A DNA stretch of 64,000 bases, from assembly GCF_011761475.1 (NCBI RefSeq), contig NZ_JAASRS010000001.1, forward strand, positions 930,001-994,000, given 5' to 3'. Made by a program: the position numbers and the translations under genes. Numbering within the stretch: the first letter of the stretch is position 1; each line of letters starts with the position of its first letter. Under the pieces are notes generated by a model, which saw nothing but the letters and a program-made list of their open reading frames with translations, made no database searches and was not told the origin of the DNA. Below, piece by piece: positions 54,067-63,362 of the stretch. The DNA comes from Saccharococcus thermophilus (GTDB lineage: Bacteria > Bacillota > Bacilli > Bacillales > Anoxybacillaceae).

Positions 54067-54627
54067 ATGAAAACATGGATTTTTGCCATGTTCAGCGTAT
54101 CGGTATTATGTCTATTGATTTATTTTGCAATTGGACAGACGAATTATGCTTTCGCCGATAATGGCAAAACGAAAATTCATGGGCATTACGAAAAACATGA
54201 GAAACAGGAAGAAAGAGGGGGAAAAGCGACAAAAGAAGGCGGAAAGCTATTAGGATGGGGAGCAGTTTCCGTCGCTTTATCAGCAGGAGCGCTTTTTCCC
54301 TTGCGTCGAAACGCAAAATTCATTATGAAAACATTTCCTAACGTAAAACAATTTTTCGTCTTATTATTAAAATTACTAACAAAATGGCACATGCTTATCG
54401 GGGCGGTTGCTTTTACGTTCGCCGCAGCGCACGGAATTCTCATGTATGTTTCAAAAGGTGAGCTGGAGATAAGGGAGTATCTCGGTATCATCGCAACTGC
54501 ACTCATGGGGACAGCGGCGATTTTTGGAACAGTTCTTTCGAAAAATAAAGCGAGTTCTCCTATTCGTTCTGTGCATATCGGATTATTATTCGCTGCAGGA
54601 GTATTCATCGTCTTTCACATTTTATAA
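54067..54627 (+). CDS. Small membrane protein with paired helix histidines
   Basis: A 186-residue protein. Residues 1-30 form a signal-anchor (WIFAMFSVSVLCLLIYFAI) ending in a possible AFA cleavage site, followed by a charged His/Lys/Glu-rich stretch and four membrane helices. Histidines in WHMLIGAVAFTFAAAHGILM and SVHIGLLFAAGVFIVFHIL are spaced as in b-type heme membrane proteins such as ferric reductase-like domains. Heme binding is inference. The ATG follows ACGGAGTGAG. Confidence 0.6.
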   Translation: MKTWIFAMFSVSVLCLLIYFAIGQTNYAFADNGKTKIHGHYEKHEKQEERGGKATKEGGKLLGWGAVSVALSAGALFPLRRNAKFIMKTFPNVKQFFVLLLKLLTKWHMLIGAVAFTFAAAHGILMYVSKGELEIREYLGIIATALMGTAAIFGTVLSKNKASSPIRSVHIGLLFAAGVFIVFHIL

Positions 54628-54834
54628 ATAGATGAGATGCCTCCACTAAACTGGTAAGCGAGTTATATTCTTGGAGACATCCGAACGCAACATCGACCGT
54701 TCGATCTGGAGATAGGGAACGTTCACGATCGATAGTTCTGTTACTTCGTTCAGCAATTCAACATTGTTGATTTTCCGTGAACATAAAAAGCTTAGCTAGA
54801 TAATAACCATTCTTTATTATGTATTGGAATAAGT

Positions 54835-54874
54835 AGGGCCTCCGTTTTGGTATCGTAAAAAAAAGGGAGGCCCT
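54835..54874. terminator. Terminator between membrane gene and exporter operon
   Basis: AGGGCCTCC pairs with GGGAGGCCCT; A and T runs lie on both sides. It probably serves the leftward exporter operon. Confidence 0.75.
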
Positions 54875-54904
54875 TGTAACCACATTAAAGTTTCCAAACG
54901 TGAA

Positions 54905-56017
54905 TTATGCATTTCTTCTTTCTACCAAATTAATGCCAAGCCCCATCAATACGACTCCCATAAAAAATAAAATGCTGATTGGATATAATAAATCGCCGAT
55001 GGAATTTCCATAAACCGCTGCTCCTTTTAAGAGTTCCATGCCGTAAGTAACAGGTACGAATTTAGAGAGAGCCAATAAAATTTTAGAGGAGACGATTTCC
55101 AAAGGCCAGTACGCTCCGCCGATCATCGCCATGCTAACCGATACAATCGAAATAATCGCTCTAAACTGTTGCTCGTTGTTCACAAGTCCTGTTAGAAAAA
55201 TAGATAACGCAACAAGCGCGAAAACATAAGGGACTAATAACAAAAGTGTTTCTGCGAATTTTCCATGAAAATCGACGCCGATTCCAAAATGAAAGACAGA
55301 GAATATGAGCGCCACTTGAATATATCCGACTACAAAACTATATAATAAATTACTTGTATATATTTCCCATTTTTTCAACGGTGAAAGAATCATGCGATCC
55401 CATATTCGTTCTCTTTTTTCGACGAGGATTTGGAGAACGTTAAAAGCAATCGTGTAAATGACAAAATATAAAGAGAACCCAAATATTGGCTGCAATTGAC
55501 TATCAATCATAACCGGTTTTTCTCCGTGGAAACTTTTCTTTTCAAAAGTAAAAAGGGGCTGTTCCTTTGCTTCGTTTAGTATCTTTTTGACCTCTTCCGC
55601 GCGCATATTCGAATGCGTAGAGGCATGTTCGATGACGGCTTTCGTTTGCATATGATCGACATATACTTTTTGAACATATTGACGAATAAAGTTTACATTT
55701 GCCGTCTCTGATGAAATGATTAAGCGAAAACCATTTTTTTCTAGCTCTACTCCCGCTTCGACTTTTCCTTCACTCACAAGCTTGCGAACTTCGTTTGGAT
55801 CCGTCAGTTCAAAGTCAAACAAATCGGAATGTTGGAGAGCACGAAATATTTCGTTCGTTTCCTTTTTAGGAAGATGGCTGTAGACAGGAACTTTTACTTT
55901 GCTTTGATTTGCTGTGCCTATGATAAAAGCCATTAAAACGCAAATGGCGGTCATAATAATAAACATCCATGGTTTTCGAAGAAAAAGGCGAAGTTTTGCT
56001 ATTAAAATGCTACTCAT
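54905..56017 (-). CDS. ABC-2 exporter permease, LnrN-like
   Basis: A 370-residue ABC-2 permease. One N-terminal membrane helix (WMFIIMTAICVLMAFIIGT) precedes a large extracellular domain, then five or six helices with the typical VEKRERIWDRMILSPLKKWE loop. It shares a four-base ATGA overlap with the upstream permease gene. With the second permease and the ATPase it forms an exporter similar to B. subtilis LnrLMN (YfiLMN), which gives linearmycin resistance. The substrate here is inferred to be a lipid-active or amphiphilic compound. Confidence 0.82.
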   Translation of the reverse strand: MSSILIAKLRLFLRKPWMFIIMTAICVLMAFIIGTANQSKVKVPVYSHLPKKETNEIFRALQHSDLFDFELTDPNEVRKLVSEGKVEAGVELEKNGFRLIISSETANVNFIRQYVQKVYVDHMQTKAVIEHASTHSNMRAEEVKKILNEAKEQPLFTFEKKSFHGEKPVMIDSQLQPIFGFSLYFVIYTIAFNVLQILVEKRERIWDRMILSPLKKWEIYTSNLLYSFVVGYIQVALIFSVFHFGIGVDFHGKFAETLLLLVPYVFALVALSIFLTGLVNNEQQFRAIISIVSVSMAMIGGAYWPLEIVSSKILLALSKFVPVTYGMELLKGAAVYGNSIGDLLYPISILFFMGVVLMGLGINLVERRNA

Positions 56018-57285
56018 GATAATTCCCCCTTTTTTGGGAAGGTGAATACGGCTGCTATTATCATCGTCATGCTAAATAAGCGTAAATACAAAATCGAACC
56101 CGTAACTTCCGCAAAACCATACCCCTGAAGTATTTTTAAATACGCTGTCATCCCTGAACCGTTAGGGGTAAGATTTCCAAGTGTATGAATCCAGCCTGAT
56201 AGTTGGTTAGAAGGAAAAAAACTTCCTCCGAGAAGCGAAAAAACGGTAACAACGATACTTGCAAAAAAGTTTGACATATGTTCTGAATTCAATCGGTAAT
56301 TTAAGGATGTTAACAAAACGGATAATCCTCCAACAGCAAAACATAGGGCAAGAGTTACTGCAAAAAAGGCAGTAATATGAGGCCATCTAATGTGATAGAT
56401 GATCGAAGTGACCCCATACAGCAAACTTAGCTGTAAAAACGCAAGAAGTACAGATGAGATAAAAATCCCTATCATGTAAGACCATTTCGATACATTGGCA
56501 AGCAATATTCGATTAAAAACATGAAGTTGTTTTTCTTGAAATGCATAAGAACCGATATTTGATGCGATATATAAGACAAACATGACGCTCATTCCCACCA
56601 TATAATAAGTAACGGCATTAATGGGTTCTCTCTTTGTGACCGTTTCGACTTTACCTTGGACATGGACAGCGGGCATGCTAAATGAACTGTTTAGTAAGCC
56701 TGATTTTCCAAGAGCAGAAAAAGTGGAGTAGCGCTCTTGAAATGTTTTGACTATATCTTCTACTATTTTCGATGAGATTTCCTTTTGCTCATTTGTATAG
56801 AAGGAAAGCGTTGGTTGTTGCTTTTTTCCTAGAAAGACGCTTTGTAGAACCGAATACGTAAATTGTCGAGGAATTTCGATAATCGCTGTGTAGCTTTTAT
56901 CTTTCCTAATTTTTTCGAGTTCAGATGGTTTTGCCGTCACCAGCGTGATATATGGTTTTAATTCTTTGGAACCCAATACATCGTTTTTTAATGCAGTAAC
57001 GGGAAGCATCTGTTTTGCTGCGTTCGTCATCATTTGCTTCTGTTCGGGTGGTATGCCTAGATTTTCTAAATCATGAACAAATTTTTGTAAATCTGCTTGT
57101 TCGTTTCCTCTCTCAATGAGAGCGACTTTTGCGCGAATGGCAGGAGAGTCATTCTTCATCATGTTTCCGAGCGCTAAGCCTAATATCGTAATTAAAAGAA
57201 ACGGCATTCCAAGAAGAACAAGCAATTCATGCCGGTTTCGAATAAACAATAGGAGCTGCTTCTTTATAAATTGTCCAATCATCAT
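56014..57285 (-). CDS. ABC-2 exporter permease, LnrM-like
   Basis: A 423-residue ABC-2 permease with the same plan as its neighbour: N-terminal helix (ELLVLLGMPFLLITILGLALG), long extracellular region of about 190 residues, then a membrane block ending near the C-terminus. QEKQLHVFNRILLANVSKWS is the cytoplasmic coupling loop. It starts ten bases after the ATPase stop, with GGAGGAT before the ATG. Two different permeases imply a heterodimeric membrane part. Confidence 0.82.
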   Translation of the reverse strand: MMIGQFIKKQLLLFIRNRHELLVLLGMPFLLITILGLALGNMMKNDSPAIRAKVALIERGNEQADLQKFVHDLENLGIPPEQKQMMTNAAKQMLPVTALKNDVLGSKELKPYITLVTAKPSELEKIRKDKSYTAIIEIPRQFTYSVLQSVFLGKKQQPTLSFYTNEQKEISSKIVEDIVKTFQERYSTFSALGKSGLLNSSFSMPAVHVQGKVETVTKREPINAVTYYMVGMSVMFVLYIASNIGSYAFQEKQLHVFNRILLANVSKWSYMIGIFISSVLLAFLQLSLLYGVTSIIYHIRWPHITAFFAVTLALCFAVGGLSVLLTSLNYRLNSEHMSNFFASIVVTVFSLLGGSFFPSNQLSGWIHTLGNLTPNGSGMTAYLKILQGYGFAEVTGSILYLRLFSMTMIIAAVFTFPKKGELS

Positions 57286-57295
57286 GATCCTCCTT

Positions 57296-58231
57296 TTAAT
57301 CCCTTAATGCCCGGCCGGTTAGATGCAAGAACACATCTTCCAATGTAGGGGTTTGGATTTCCACCGAAGTTAAAACGGTGTCAGTCTTTTCGGCTAACTT
57401 AAATAACATATTGAATACATTTACTTCTTTAGGAGTTAAAATGGTAATCGATCGATCTTGGACGGTTACACGGTTAATGATTGGTTCCGCGCGCAACGCG
57501 TCAATAAATGGCTCGTGAACCCTTTCTACTTTTATTTGAACGGTATTTTCGGATGATAAAATATTTTTGATTTCTTCTTTTGTACCAGATGCGATAATAT
57601 TGCCTTTATCCATAATGTAAATCCGGTCACATAAAAATTCGACTTCTTCCATGTAATGGCTCGTATATAAAACGGTCATTTGTTTCTCTTGATTCAATCG
57701 TTTGACCGTTTCCAAAATATAATTTCTTGACTGAGGGTCAATACCGACAGTCGGTTCGTCCATAATAATAAATTCCGGTTCATGCAAAAGCGCGACTCCG
57801 ATATTTAATCTTCTTTTCATTCCGCCAGAAAAATGTTTCACTAAATCGTTTTGCCGTTCAGTTAAACCAATTTGTTCCAATATTTCATCCACTTTCTTTT
57901 GTAAGCTCGCACCTGATAAGCGATACATTCTTCCGAAAAAATATAAATTTTCTTTTGCAGACAACTCAGTGTATAAAGCAATTTCCTGCGGAACCATTCC
58001 CAATACCTTTCTTAATTTCGTTGGGTTTTTGAGGACGCTCTCGTTGTTAAAGCGGACATCCCCGCTTGTGGGTGGAATTAAAGTAGAGACCATGGAAATC
58101 GTTGTGGATTTGCCAGCTCCGTTTGGACCTAACAATCCTACAATTTCTCCTCTTTCTAAAAATAAGTTAACGCCATTCACCGCTTTCATTTGTTTAAACT
58201 GTTTCGTTAATTCTACCGCTTCTAATATCAT
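57296..58231 (-). CDS. ABC exporter ATPase, LnrL-like
   Basis: A 311-residue ATP-binding subunit, the same length as B. subtilis LnrL. Walker A is GPNGAGKST, the Q-loop is MVPQEIALY, the signature is HFSGGMKRRLNIG, Walker B is FIIMDEPTVGID, and the switch His lies in YTSHYMEEV. A C-terminal DUF4162-like domain completes it. It begins the exporter operon on the minus strand, and the probable operator of the response regulator lies just upstream. Confidence 0.92.
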   Translation of the reverse strand: MILEAVELTKQFKQMKAVNGVNLFLERGEIVGLLGPNGAGKSTTISMVSTLIPPTSGDVRFNNESVLKNPTKLRKVLGMVPQEIALYTELSAKENLYFFGRMYRLSGASLQKKVDEILEQIGLTERQNDLVKHFSGGMKRRLNIGVALLHEPEFIIMDEPTVGIDPQSRNYILETVKRLNQEKQMTVLYTSHYMEEVEFLCDRIYIMDKGNIIASGTKEEIKNILSSENTVQIKVERVHEPFIDALRAEPIINRVTVQDRSITILTPKEVNVFNMLFKLAEKTDTVLTSVEIQTPTLEDVFLHLTGRALRD

Positions 58232-58318
58232 TCTCTCTCTCCTTCTTCTTTGATTTTCATGTTACGCTATTGCTTGGTAAAATCATACTATCGCAAGTCA
58301 TTACTTCAAATAAAAAAC

Positions 58319-58332
58319 ATGACTTTAGTCAT
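58319..58332. promoter_or_regulatory. Palindrome before the exporter operon
   Basis: ATGACTTTAGTCAT is a perfect dyad apart from its TTTA centre, about 90 bases before the ATPase start on the minus strand and between the regulator and exporter genes. NarL/DesR-type regulators often bind such dyads, so it may be the site of the adjacent response regulator. Confidence 0.45.
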
Positions 58333-58363
58333 TTTTCATTCGTCTTTTGGGTTCATGAACCCA

Positions 58364-58392
58364 TAAAAAAATGACCGTATGTTTCGGTCGGT
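58364..58392 (-). terminator. Terminator of the regulator operon
   Basis: On the minus strand ACCGACCG-AAACATA-CGGTC is followed by ATTTTTTT, immediately after the response-regulator stop. Confidence 0.8.
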
Positions 58393-58393
58393 A

Positions 58394-59029
58394 TTATGAG
58401 GTAATATCATGTTTAATGGCATAAATGGCAAGCTGGGTGCGATCGCGCAGCTGAAGTTTTTGGAGGATTTGTGTAATATGATTTTTTACTGTTCCGACGG
58501 ATAAATGAAGCTCTGCCGCAATTTCTTTGTTCGTTTTTCCTTCTCCTACTAATTTTGTAATGATGAGTTCACGAGGGGATAGAGGAATGTCAACATGGGC
58601 TTGTTTCGATTTTTGTAATAGTTTTGGCATCATTTTTGCCGCGACATCTTCATGGATGGTCATTCCGCCTTTCATACAGCTATATATCGCTTGAATCAGT
58701 TTTTGTTGTTCAGCTGTTTTCAATAAAAATCCATTGGCCCCATCTTTCAATGCCTGCACAGCATATTCATCATCATTGAAAGTAGTTAAAATTAAAATTT
58801 TGACATCCGGCCATCGCTCTTTCATTTTCCTTGTTGCTTCCAATCCGTTCATCACAGGCATGCGGATGTCCATAATAACGATATCGATAATATGTTGTTC
58901 CATTTCGTGCAGTGCTTCTAATCCATTTTCCGCTTCTGCGACGACTTTTAGTTGCGGATCCTGTTCAATCATCATTTTTAATCCTTGTCTGACAAGCGCT
59001 TGATCTTCTACAAGTAAAATGTTAAACAC
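58394..59029 (-). CDS. NarL/LuxR-type response regulator, LnrK-like
   Basis: A 211-residue regulator. The receiver domain has the phospho-acceptor Asp in IVIMDIRMPVMNG and the conserved Lys in GFLLKTAEQ; the C-terminal LuxR-type helix-turn-helix is LVGEGKTNKEIAAELHLSVGTVKNHITQI. It overlaps the end of the sensor-kinase frame by eight bases. With the exporter genes it matches the LnrJK (YfiJK) arrangement. Its kinase is broken, so it may be uninduced or driven by another kinase. Confidence 0.9.
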   Translation of the reverse strand: MFNILLVEDQALVRQGLKMMIEQDPQLKVVAEAENGLEALHEMEQHIIDIVIMDIRMPVMNGLEATRKMKERWPDVKILILTTFNDDEYAVQALKDGANGFLLKTAEQQKLIQAIYSCMKGGMTIHEDVAAKMMPKLLQKSKQAHVDIPLSPRELIITKLVGEGKTNKEIAAELHLSVGTVKNHITQILQKLQLRDRTQLAIYAIKHDITS

Positions 59030-59903
59030 GATGACCCTCCTTTACTGGAATCGTTCCTTGAACAATAAATTCATCATCGGTTTGGAAAATGTGCAGAGTT
59101 CCTCCGGCTTCCTCTACACGTTCTTTCATGCTCGTTAAACCAAACCCCATTTGAAAAGGTTTCGGCTCAAAAATACGGTTTTTAATAGAAAAATGAATAT
59201 CACCCACTGCTGATTTTCCTAATACGACAAATACTTCTCTTGAATGGGAATGCCTCATTGCATTTGTCAATGCTTCTTGAATGACGCGATATAGCACAAC
59301 ACTAAGTTGATTGGAAATTTTCGTAGATAGCACCCCTTGTTTCGTTGTAAAGTGAACCATAATATGACTTTCCGATTCTAATTTTCGAATCAATTGAAGC
59401 ACAGAGGCAATTCCTTCATTTTCTTCTGTTTTTAACGCTTTTACGGCTTGTCTTGTTTCCTCTAAACTATCACGAACTAAACGTTTTAATTGCTCGTATT
59501 CTTGTTTCGGTTCTTTGATGGACAACATTTCTAGCTGCATAAGAAGGGCGGTTAATTTATGCCCTACGGAATCGTGAATTTCACGGGCAATTCTTGTTCG
59601 TTCTTCCAATCTTGCAGATCGTTCTGTTTCATAATGCAAACGTTTTAAACGCCGGTATTCTCCTAATAACTGTTCATAAATTTCTCGTTGCTCTTTTCTT
59701 TCCAACACATATTCGTTTAATAGAGCAGAGATGATCGAAAAAAGAATGAAAGCGATGAGCCATTCCATTTCTCCGCTTTTTAAGCCAATAATGATCATTG
59801 CTGAACACAGAAACGTAATGATGGTCAATAAGCGGAATTTTTTTATCGGCAGTTGAAAAATTGCTTCTAAATAAATGTATAAAAATAATAAAAGACTATA
59901 CAT

Positions 59904-60904
59904 ACCCGTGGTGCTAGATAAAATCAGACAAGCATAAAAATAGCCCTTGCATGAGGATCTCCTTAAAATGAAAGTGCAACCAAACATCAAAAGGAGAAGT
60001 TCCCATGCAAGAGCACTTTCATTTTACAACAGATCGTGTCAAACTTCAAAAACAATATGCATCGATTTTGCTTTTTGTATCGGCTCAACTATCGAGTATC
60101 CAGATTCATCTTCAACGTCGAAATCGTCATTTGTTGAAACAGAAAGACGAAGTCATCATCACCATCCATGTCCTTGGAAAGTTGTTGGGCTTCACTTCCG
60201 AACGGGCTTGGCACCGGTTTGTGATTGGGAATTTGTTTCCCAAGGCCTTGTTCCCTGAGCGTTCTCGGTACAACCGTCGCTGCCGAGCGCTTAGCTTTGC
60301 GATCAAGTGGATTCGACACCAGTTGGCCAAGCGCGGGCAACACCATGCGTATGCGGTCGTGGACAGCTTGCCGATCGAGCTGTGTCATTCAGCTCGAATG
60401 CATCGCGTCAAACGATTCCGTGGAATTGCCGATATTGGCTATTGTGCTTCCAAAAGGATCACTTTCTATGGGTTGAAACTTCACCTGCAGGTCACCGACC
60501 AAGGGCTTCCGATGGGATATGTTGTCACCGAAGCGTCTTGTCACGACCGGGTGGCCGCTGAAACCGTCATGACGCAAATTCCACATCCGTATAACCTCGG
60601 TGACAAAGGGTATATCAGCCAAAAGCTGCAAAAGAAGCTGTACGAAGAGCACCGGGTCGCTTTTTGGACGCCCGTTCGAAAAAATCAGCGAATTCGCCAA
60701 TCGGACGCATGGAAACAGTGGATGAAGCGAAAACGTAAAGTGGTGGAAACCGTGTTTTCGATTTTAGTCGATTCGTATCGGATCACCGAGATTCGAGCGA
60801 ACTCGGTTTCTGGATTTGAAACGGCGCTGGATGGTATTTTACTGGCTTACTCCCTTGTTGTTCTTGGGCTAGTTGAGTGTTAAAACTCAACTAGCACCAC
60901 GGGT
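59904..60904 (+). mobile_element. IS982-family insertion sequence with target duplication
   Basis: The 1001-bp element has perfect terminal inverted repeats ACCCGTGGTGCTAG (59904) and CTAGCACCACGGGT (60904). The seven-base target TATACAT is duplicated at 59897-59903 and 60905-60911. The clean ends and exact duplication point to a recent insertion. Confidence 0.95.
60005..60883 (+). CDS. IS982-family transposase
   Basis: A 292-residue DDE transposase. Catalytic motifs are VVDSLPIELCH (first Asp), YNLGDKGYIS (second Asp) and KRKVVETVFSILVDSY (Glu), the usual IS982 set. The ATG at 60005 follows AGGAGAAG. The frame is complete. Confidence 0.94.
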   Translation: MQEHFHFTTDRVKLQKQYASILLFVSAQLSSIQIHLQRRNRHLLKQKDEVIITIHVLGKLLGFTSERAWHRFVIGNLFPKALFPERSRYNRRCRALSFAIKWIRHQLAKRGQHHAYAVVDSLPIELCHSARMHRVKRFRGIADIGYCASKRITFYGLKLHLQVTDQGLPMGYVVTEASCHDRVAAETVMTQIPHPYNLGDKGYISQKLQKKLYEEHRVAFWTPVRKNQRIRQSDAWKQWMKRKRKVVETVFSILVDSYRITEIRANSVSGFETALDGILLAYSLVVLGLVEC

Positions 60905-61399
60905 TATACATATTTTTAGGAAGCGGATAACAAAATTCAGCTACTACAATCAAAAAATGAATGATTATATATAAGACAAGCGGCTCTTTCACAATAGAAA
61001 GTAAAAAATAACTTAAAATCGCAAGTGAGCTAATCAACCATAGAAGAGCAGGTTGATTTGAATGTTGGCTATGTTCATATAAGTACCCTGTCCATAAAAC
61101 CGCAAACATAAGCGAGCGAAATATAAATAGTTTCACAACATCCCCATCCTGCATATTTAATTTATTTTTAAATTAATGGAGCAAAAAAAGGATGTCAATG
61201 GATTTTTAGGTAAAATATAGAGTTTATCATCATATGCTTGACCGTAACAAAAAAGCATGTAACATTGTATGTTCAACATAGCTATGAGGTTATAAAAAGG
61301 GATCTAAAACATCGCAAATAAAACAAACGCTTAATCACAAATTGTGGTAAAAAAGATGAAAATTATGCTTTTCACCACAAATGTACTTAACAGCCTCAT

Positions 61400-61606
61400 T
61401 TATTTGTGCATAAGGGTACAAAAAAACGAAATTTCCTGCACATTTTTTACGTAAAAATCAAGTACATCTTTTGGTGATGAGCCAGTAGGTGGATGAACCG
61501 GAATATTCTTGCTATTTTTAAGGAAATAAGCTATTAATAGAGGTAACAAATTTGTCACCTTTTTCGTGATTGAGGTATAGGTGAGCGTATGGCTGCCTTC
61601 TTTCAT
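61400..61606 (-). CDS. Possible small protein in the dha upstream region
   Basis: A 68-residue frame (MKEGSHTLTYTSITKKVTN...) with a plausible amino-acid mix but a weak ribosome site. Not recognised. It lies in the 563-base gap between the kinase pseudogene and dhaK, which otherwise holds ATTGTGGT...ACCACAAAT inverted repeats near 61340-61383 and no other gene. Confidence 0.3.
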   Translation of the reverse strand: MKEGSHTLTYTSITKKVTNLLPLLIAYFLKNSKNIPVHPPTGSSPKDVLDFYVKNVQEISFFCTLMHK

Positions 61607-61681
61607 CTTAACTAATAAAGATTAATGGGGTGACAAGTTTTTTGTGCTTTAGAAACTGGGTTATCATTCTATATCTACTTT

Positions 61682-61693
61682 TGAACATGTTCA
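61682..61693. promoter_or_regulatory. Palindromic operator candidate before dhaK
   Basis: TGAACATGTTCA is a perfect 12-base palindrome 25 bases before the dhaK start, where a bound repressor would block the promoter or the first steps of transcription. Confidence 0.4.
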
Positions 61694-61717
61694 CTTTTAT
61701 TGGGAGGGGAGAAAGTG

Positions 61718-62713
61718 ATGAAAAAACTAATCAACAACCCAAATCAAGTCGTCAACGATATGTTAGAAGGAATGGTAGCGGCTTATCGCAATCGAGTGAG
61801 ACGGCTGCCGGGTACAAATGTGATTGTAAGAAATGATGCTCCAGTAAAAGGAAAAGTCGGAATCGTAAGCGGCGGCGGCAGCGGACATGAACCGGCGCAT
61901 GCGGGCTATGTCGGCAAAGGAATGTTAGATGCGGCGGTATGCGGGGAAGTGTTCACCTCACCGACACCTGACCAAGTGCTAGAGGCCATCAAAGCGGTCG
62001 ATAGCGGGAAAGGCGTATTGCTTATTATCAAAAATTACACGGGAGACGTGATGAATTTTGAAATGGCCGCGGAGTTGGCCGAAGCAGAAGGAATTCGTGT
62101 TGCAAAAGTTATTGTAAATGACGACGTAGCGGTGGAAGACAGCACGTTTACGACAGGGCGGCGCGGCATCGCGGGAACGGTGTTCGTTCATAAAATCGCA
62201 GGGGCGCTGGCGGAACGCGGCGCATCGCTTGAAGAAATCGAGGCGGCGGCGAAAAAGGTGGTGCAAAACGTTCGCTCCATGGGGATGGCGCTTACTCCAT
62301 GCACCGTGCCAGCAGCGGGAAAACCTGGCTTTGAACTTGGAGAAAACGAAATCGAAGTCGGCATCGGTATTCACGGCGAACCGGGAATTGAAAAAACAAC
62401 GATCAAAACAGCGGATGAAATTGCGGAAACGTTGTTGAACAAAATTTTCGATGACATGAAACTAGAAAAAGGCGATCGCGTCGCGGTGATGATTAACGGG
62501 CTTGGCGCGACACCGTTGATGGAATTATATATTGTCAACAAGAAAGTTTCGGAGACGTTGGAAGAAAAACAAATTCACGTCCATGAAACATTTGTTGGAG
62601 AATATATGACCTCGCTGGAAATGGCCGGCTGTTCAATATCGCTATTCAAATTGGATGATTCCTTGATCGAATTGCTAGATGCGCCTGCGGATACGATTGC
62701 GTTGAAAAAATAA
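61718..62713 (+). CDS. dhaK: Dihydroxyacetone kinase, substrate-binding subunit
   Basis: A 331-residue DhaK. VSGGGSGHEPAHAGYVG is the substrate-site loop and His219 in GIHGEPGIEK is the residue that binds dihydroxyacetone covalently. The ATG at 61718 (MKKLINNPNQ) follows GGGAGGGGAG. dhaL and dhaM follow closely, so phosphate comes from phosphoenolpyruvate through the PTS, not from free ATP. The product is dihydroxyacetone phosphate for glycolysis. Confidence 0.96.
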   Translation: MKKLINNPNQVVNDMLEGMVAAYRNRVRRLPGTNVIVRNDAPVKGKVGIVSGGGSGHEPAHAGYVGKGMLDAAVCGEVFTSPTPDQVLEAIKAVDSGKGVLLIIKNYTGDVMNFEMAAELAEAEGIRVAKVIVNDDVAVEDSTFTTGRRGIAGTVFVHKIAGALAERGASLEEIEAAAKKVVQNVRSMGMALTPCTVPAAGKPGFELGENEIEVGIGIHGEPGIEKTTIKTADEIAETLLNKIFDDMKLEKGDRVAVMINGLGATPLMELYIVNKKVSETLEEKQIHVHETFVGEYMTSLEMAGCSISLFKLDDSLIELLDAPADTIALKK

Positions 62714-62733
62714 GGGTGAGAGGAGAAATTGTC

Positions 62734-63348
62734 ATGGCGTTTGGCGTGGAACAGGCAAAACGATGGATAAGCATCGCAAACGATCACATTCAGCAACAAA
62801 AACAATATTTAACGGAGCTCGATCAAGCAATCGGCGATGGAGACCACGGGCTAAATATGGCGCGGGGATTTCAAGAAGTAGTTGAAAAAATTGCTTCTGC
62901 CAATTACGAAGATCTCGGCTCGCTTTTCAAAGATATAAGCATGACGCTAATCGCGAAAGTTGGAGGAGCTTCAGGACCGCTATACGGCACTGCCTTTTTA
63001 AAAATGTCGCTGGCGCTCGCGGGAAAAAAGGAAGCGGATGATAAGGAGCTGATCGCAGCGTTAGAAGCGGCGCTAGACGGAATCAAAGCGCGCGGAAAAG
63101 CAAACGTCGGCGAGAAAACGATGGTGGACGTATGGGAGCCGATCATGGAATTTTTGCGGGAGAAAGGAAGCATACAAGCGAAAGAAGCAGCGCTTCTCGC
63201 GAAAGAAAAAATGGAACATACAAAAGATCTCGAGGCGAAAAAAGGCCGCGCCGCTTATTTAGGAAAAAGATCGATCGGCCACATCGATCCAGGTTCGGCT
63301 TCTTCGTATTTATTGTTTGCCGCTTTAGCGGAAGCGCTCGAGGGATAA
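62734..63348 (+). CDS. dhaL: Dihydroxyacetone kinase, ADP-binding subunit
   Basis: A 204-residue DhaL. AIGDGDHGLNMARG supplies the Asp cluster that holds Mg-ADP; GGASGPLYGTAFLKM and ANVGEKTMVDVW are family motifs. The ATG at 62734 (MAFGVEQAK) follows GAGAGGAG; a GTG three bases after the dhaK stop is less likely. The tightly bound ADP is rephosphorylated by DhaM and passes phosphate to the substrate on DhaK. Confidence 0.96.
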   Translation: MAFGVEQAKRWISIANDHIQQQKQYLTELDQAIGDGDHGLNMARGFQEVVEKIASANYEDLGSLFKDISMTLIAKVGGASGPLYGTAFLKMSLALAGKKEADDKELIAALEAALDGIKARGKANVGEKTMVDVWEPIMEFLREKGSIQAKEAALLAKEKMEHTKDLEAKKGRAAYLGKRSIGHIDPGSASSYLLFAALAEALEG

Positions 63349-63362
63349 AGGAGAGATCATTC

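Larger units (their letters stand above)
59022..61154 (-). pseudogene. DesK-type sensor histidine kinase split by IS982
   Basis: The N-terminal part (60905-61154, starting MQDGDVVKLFIFRSL) encodes membrane helices up to PLPKNMY. The rest (59022-59903) resumes with MYSLLLFLYIYLEAIF, has the HisKA_3 box RIAREIHDSVGHKLTALL and the ATPase G-box GFGLTSMKERVEEAGG. Removing IS982 and one copy of TATACAT joins the parts in frame to about 374 residues. The kinase would sense membrane stress for the exporter operon. The C-terminal part might be made alone from an internal or IS-borne start, lacking most sensor helices. Confidence 0.9.
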
